A DNA stretch of 18,234 bases from Betaproteobacteria bacterium (GTDB lineage: Bacteria; Pseudomonadota; Gammaproteobacteria; Burkholderiales; SG8-41): positions 1 through 18,234 of the forward strand of contig JANYDM010000203.1 in NCBI GenBank assembly GCA_025363575.1, read 5' to 3'. The translations under genes were made by a program, and so were the position numbers. Positions 15,403 through 18,234 of this stretch are shown here, piece by piece (within the stretch, counting starts at the first letter, position 1; the number at the start of each line of letters is the position of its first letter). The notes under the pieces were generated by a model. The model was not told the DNA's origin and did not search any database. It saw only the letters and a program-made list of their open reading frames with translations.

Positions 15403-15419
15403 ATGAATTTAAGATTCAT
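15403..15419 (+). other. small A+T-rich inverted repeat before the pirin gene
   Basis: ATGAAT-TTAAG-ATTCAT is a 6-bp inverted repeat with a 5-nt centre, lying between the long repeat and the AGGA ribosome-binding site (15422-15425) of the pirin gene. It could be an operator or a chance A+T-rich palindrome. Confidence 0.3.
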
Positions 15420-15430
15420 TTAGGACGCTT

Positions 15431-16129
15431 ATGATTGAATTACGCAAAAGCGGCGAACGCGGCCACGCCAATCATGGCTGGCTCGACAGCTATCACAGTT
15501 TTTCTTTCGCGGATTATCACGACCCGCGCCATATGGGTTATGCGAGCCTGCGCGTGATCAACGAGGATGTGGTCCAGCCTGGCAAGGGTTTCGGCACGCA
15601 CGGCCACAGCGATATGGAAATCATTACCTATATCCTCGAAGGCGCGCTCGAGCATAAGGACAGCATGGGCAATGGCTCCGTCATCCGCCCGGGTGATGTC
15701 CAGCGCATGAGCGCGGGCACCGGCGTGCGGCACAGCGAATTCAATCCGTCGGCCAAAGAGCTCGTCCACCTGCTGCAGATCTGGATCCTGCCGGGCGTCA
15801 AGGGCATTGCGCCCGGCTATGAAGAGAAGCATTTCGATGCCGCAAGCAAGCGCGGACGTCTGCGCCTGGTCGCGTCAAGCGACGGCCGCGACGGCTCCGT
15901 CACCATCCACCAGGACGCCGCGGTGTACGCCGCCCTCATCGACGGCGCAGAACAGGTCACGCACGCGCTGGCGAGGGGTCGCCAGGCTTACGTGCACGTA
16001 GCGCGCGGCAGCGTCGACGTCAACGGCGAGACGCTGGCTGCCGGCGATGCCGCGAAAATCGGCGGTGAAGCAGCGATCTCCCTGAAAAACGGAAAATCCG
16101 CGGAACTACTCTTGTTCGATCTGATTTGA
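15431..16129 (+). CDS. pirin-family bicupin (YhhW-like, putative quercetin 2,3-dioxygenase)
   Basis: This 232-aa protein has the size of E. coli YhhW. The metal site of the N-terminal cupin is complete: His57 and His59 in [10 protein letters not shown], and His101 and Glu103 in GVRHSEF, the same numbering as YhhW. The pirin signature [19 protein letters not shown] spans about 53-71. The C-terminal cupin (about 140-232) lacks metal ligands, as usual. YhhW-type pirins show quercetinase activity in vitro, while others act as regulators, so the physiological role is open. The start has AGGA six nt upstream. Cytoplasmic. It is 30 bp from the following exported YceI gene. Confidence 0.9.
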   Translation: MIELRKSGERGHANHGWLDSYHSFSFADYHDPRHMGYASLRVINEDVVQPGKGFGTHGHSDMEIITYILEGALEHKDSMGNGSVIRPGDVQRMSAGTGVRHSEFNPSAKELVHLLQIWILPGVKGIAPGYEEKHFDAASKRGRLRLVASSDGRDGSVTIHQDAAVYAALIDGAEQVTHALARGRQAYVHVARGSVDVNGETLAAGDAAKIGGEAAISLKNGKSAELLLFDLI

Positions 16130-16159
16130 TTTTTTAATTCACTATAAGGATATCCACTC

Positions 16160-16747
16160 ATGACTTCCCCAAGACGCGTTGCGCGTAACACGCTGCTGGC
16201 GGCTATCACGGCGCTGGGCCTGAACGTGGCCGCGATGGCCGCGGATAGTTACACGCTCGATCCCGGCCACACGTTCCCGCGTTTCGAGATCAGCCATTTC
16301 GGCTTTTCGACGCATCACGGGCAGTTCAACAAGACGTCAGGCAAAATCGTGCTCGACCGCGCGGCGAAAACCGGCACCATCGAGATCACCGTCGATACCG
16401 CGTCGATAAGTACCGGCGATCCGGCGCTCGAGAAACATCTCAAATCGGAGGATTTCTTCAATGTCGCGAAGTTTCCGACCATGGTGTTCAAATCCAAATC
16501 AGTCAAATTCAATGGCGACGTGCCGGCGAGCGCTGAGGGTGAGCTGACCCTGCTCGGCGTGACCAAGCCGCTGACTCTGACGATTTCACGAGTCAAATGC
16601 GCGCCGCATCCGATGCTGAAAAAAGATGCCTGCGGCGCAGAAGTGAGTGGCGTGCTCAAGCGTTCCGACTTCGGCATGAAAACTTATGTGCCCGCGTTGG
16701 GCGACGAAGTCACGCTGCACATCCAGGTGGAATCGATTAAAGACTAG
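16160..16747 (+). CDS. exported YceI-family lipid/isoprenoid-binding protein
   Basis: This 195-aa periplasmic protein has a Sec signal peptide ending AAMA-AD (residue 28). The mature part begins with the YceI hallmark YTLDPGHTFPRFEISHFGF (31-49) and continues through the lipocalin-like barrel (LKSEDFFNVAKFPTMVFKS, LTLLGVTKPLTL, KRSDFGMKTYVP). Structures of the family bind polyisoprenoid or other amphiphiles. Cys152 and Cys162 (approximate, CAPHPMLKKDAC) could form a disulfide in the periplasm. AAGGA stands about 10 nt before ATG 16160. It is 47 bp from the DedA gene and probably cotranscribed with it. Confidence 0.92.
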   Translation: MTSPRRVARNTLLAAITALGLNVAAMAADSYTLDPGHTFPRFEISHFGFSTHHGQFNKTSGKIVLDRAAKTGTIEITVDTASISTGDPALEKHLKSEDFFNVAKFPTMVFKSKSVKFNGDVPASAEGELTLLGVTKPLTLTISRVKCAPHPMLKKDACGAEVSGVLKRSDFGMKTYVPALGDEVTLHIQVESIKD

Positions 16748-16794
16748 ATCGTCGATAGCGAACCGACAACGATGCCTGTGCGGGATCTCACGTC

Positions 16795-17745
16795 ATGATG
16801 GAGCAGCTGACAAGCCTGCTGGTGCAGTACGGGCTGTTCGTGGTGTTTCTCAACGTATTCCTCGAGCAGGCAGGCGCGCCGGTGCCGGCCGTGCCGATGA
16901 TGATGGTCGCGGGCGCGCTGGCGGTGAGCGGGGGTTCGCCGGCCTGGATGACGGTCGGCGTCGCCATCCTCGGCTCCATGCTCGGCGATCTCATCTGGTA
17001 CGCAGCCGGGCGTATCTACGGCATGCGCGTGCTGCAGTTGCTGTGCCGCATCTCGATATCGCCCGATTCGTGCGTGCGCCAGACCGAGACCCGCTTCATG
17101 CAGTGGGGCGCGCCTTCGCTCGTGTTTGCCAAGTTCATCCCGGGATTCTCGACCGTCGCGCCGCCGCTTGCGGGTGCATTGCGGATCAAGCTCGGGCCGT
17201 TTTTAGGCTATAGCGCAATCGGCGCCGCGCTGTGGGCTGGGCTCGCCGCCGGGGCGGGCGTGCTGTTCTATCGCCAGATCGACTGGGTGCTCGACGAGCT
17301 CGCCCAGATGGGCATTTATGCGCTGATCGTCATCGGGATCGCGCTGGCGTTGTTCATCGCGATGAAGTGGCGCGAGCGGCGCAGGTTTTTCGAAGTGCTG
17401 CGCATGGCGCGCATCTCCGTCGACGATCTTTACCGCATGATGCAGGAGGGCGCCGCGCCCGTCGTCGTCGACGTGCGTTCGCCGTCGGCGCGCGAGATCG
17501 ACCCGCGCCGCGTGCCCGGCGCCATTCCCGTGGATATCCGCAACATTGACGCGCATATCGCGCAGTTGCCGCCCGACCGCGACATTATCGTTTACTGTAC
17601 GTGACCGAACGAAGCCAGCGCGGCGCGTGTCGCCCGCATGCTGATGGACCGGGGCTTCACGCGCGTGCGCCCGCTGGAAGGCGGCCTCGATGCATGGAGC
17701 GACGCCGGATACGCGATAGAGCAGATTGCAGCGCAGCAGTCATGA
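16795..17745 (+). CDS. DedA membrane protein fused to a rhodanese domain, with in-frame UGA (candidate selenocysteine) at codon 270
   Basis: Residues 1-195 are a DedA/VTT membrane domain (LEQAGAPVPAVP at 23-34, FAKFIPGFSTVAPPLAG at 111-127, several hydrophobic segments). From about 208 a cytoplasmic rhodanese domain follows (VVVDVRSPSAREID, VPGAIPVDIRNID). The frame reaches DRDIIVYCT (261-269) and meets TGA at 17602-17604. It then continues in frame as PNEASAARVARMLMDRGF and ends GGLDAWSDAGY...QQS at TGA 17743-17745, which is the normal rhodanese C-terminus. Total would be 316 aa. The TGA replaces the residue that in many DedA-rhodanese proteins is Cys (YC-x-C-PNEASA). Cys268 is the catalytic-type rhodanese cysteine. 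The alternatives are Sec insertion, nonsense mutation or sequencing error; stopping at 17604 would leave a rhodanese without half its domain. It follows yceI by 47 bp. Confidence 0.75.
17616..17643 (+). promoter_or_regulatory. candidate bacterial SECIS stem-loop
   Basis: Downstream of the in-frame TGA (17602-17604) the sequence can fold as CAGC-GC-GGCG, apical loop CGTGT (17626-17630), then CGCC-(C)-GC-(AT)-GCTG, with bulges only on the 3' side. The loop starts 21 nt after the UGA and has G as its second base followed by U. That agrees with known features of bacterial SECIS elements: within the coding region, a loop roughly 16-37 nt after UGA, and a G among the first loop bases. The G+C-rich coding background makes chance hairpins common, so this is supportive only. 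Confidence 0.4.
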
Positions 17746-17782
17746 ATTTAACCGGTGTTATATTTTGCGAAGGGGCATCGCC

Positions 17783-18234
17783 ATGCACAGCGAAGGCAGC
17801 GGAAACTACACGCGGCGCGATTTCATGAAGGCGGGAGCGGCACTGGGCGTGAGCGGCCTGGTCGCAGGTTGCGCGGCATCCGACGTCAATCCGGCGCCCG
17901 GGTCCGCCACGGCCGACACGATATTGCTCAACGGCAAGATCGCGACCCAGAACGAGCGGCGCACGCTGGTTTCCGCGCTGGCCATCAAGGACGGCCGGGT
18001 GCTGGCGACCGGCAGCAATGAAACCGTCATGGCCTACCGCGGCGCCGCAACGCCCGTGGTCGAGCTCAACGGACGCACCGTTATTCCCGGGTTGATCGAC
18101 TCGCACGCGCACCCGATACGCGGCGGTCTTTACTACAACCTCGAGCTGCGCTGGGACGGCGTGCCGTCGCTGGCGGACGCCATGTTCATGCTGCGCGAGC
18201 AGGCGCAGCGCACGCCGCCGAATCACTGGGTGCG
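17783..18234 (+). CDS. Tat-exported amidohydrolase (family 3-like), N-terminal part
   Basis: The gene starts at ATG 17783 with AAGGGG seven nt upstream and runs off the window after 150 codons. The N-terminus has a twin-arginine motif TRRDFMK (10-16) and then LVAGC (26-30), so it is a Tat substrate that may also be lipidated at Cys30. The mature region shows the typical start of metal-dependent amidohydrolases: a beta-sandwich segment (TILLNGKIATQ, ALAIKDGRVLATGSNE) and VIPGLIDSHAHP (100-111), whose His108 and His110 are the first metal ligands. This resembles YtcJ-type amidohydrolase family 3 proteins. The substrate cannot be told from this part. It lies 37 bp after the final stop of the DedA-rhodanese gene. 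Confidence 0.88.
   Translation, partial: MHSEGSGNYTRRDFMKAGAALGVSGLVAGCAASDVNPAPGSATADTILLNGKIATQNERRTLVSALAIKDGRVLATGSNETVMAYRGAATPVVELNGRTVIPGLIDSHAHPIRGGLYYNLELRWDGVPSLADAMFMLREQAQRTPPNHWV

Overview
The window looks like a G+C-rich (visibly above 60% over most of its length) Gram-negative proteobacterial chromosome, most likely a betaproteobacterium of the Burkholderiales type. The evidence is an orphan Bug/TctC-type solute receptor, a MarR-controlled RND pump with a NodT-type outer-membrane lipoprotein, and lipoprotein, Sec and Tat export signals. The taxonomic call is inference from gene content; no rRNA or tRNA is present.

Region 1 (1-1470, visibly A+T-richer, all genes on the minus strand) has the architecture of an integron gene-cassette array without a visible integrase. 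Two attC-like recombination sites (769-836 and 282-356) carry R''/R' core boxes, and on the bottom strand they fold into imperfect hairpins with extrahelical bases. They separate three single-gene cassettes of unknown function: one complete gene of 225 aa, one of 134 aa, and a partial third cassette interrupted by an in-frame TAG. The end of the 225-aa gene is encoded by its own attC site.

Region 2 (1566-4375, minus) holds three tandem paralogous exported metallo-beta-lactamase-fold hydrolases. Divergent from them (4514-5476, plus) is a PLP-dependent threonine/serine dehydratase-like enzyme.

Region 3 (5533-12119, plus) is a multidrug efflux locus. It contains a MarR repressor with a textbook -35/-10 promoter, an apparently leaderless start and a 14-bp palindrome over its start codon. 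A possible 41-aa leader ORF follows, then the adaptor, the RND pump and the outer-membrane channel, packed with a 2-bp gap and a 4-bp overlap.

Region 4 (12146-15281, plus) holds a putative GHL6-like glycoside-hydrolase-fold protein and a Bug solute-binding protein. It ends in a 103-bp inverted repeat built from 10-bp units (15299-15401).

Region 5 (15431-18234, plus) encodes a pirin/YhhW-type cupin, an exported YceI protein, a DedA-rhodanese fusion, and the start of a Tat-exported amidohydrolase cut by the window edge. The DedA-rhodanese gene is the main find. Its reading frame contains a TGA exactly in the rhodanese active-site loop, two residues after the catalytic-type Cys. The frame then stays open and clearly homologous for 46 more codons, and a stem-loop with GU in its apical loop sits at the right distance downstream. 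This makes it a candidate selenocysteine-containing rhodanese; a simple nonsense mutation or sequencing error is the alternative.
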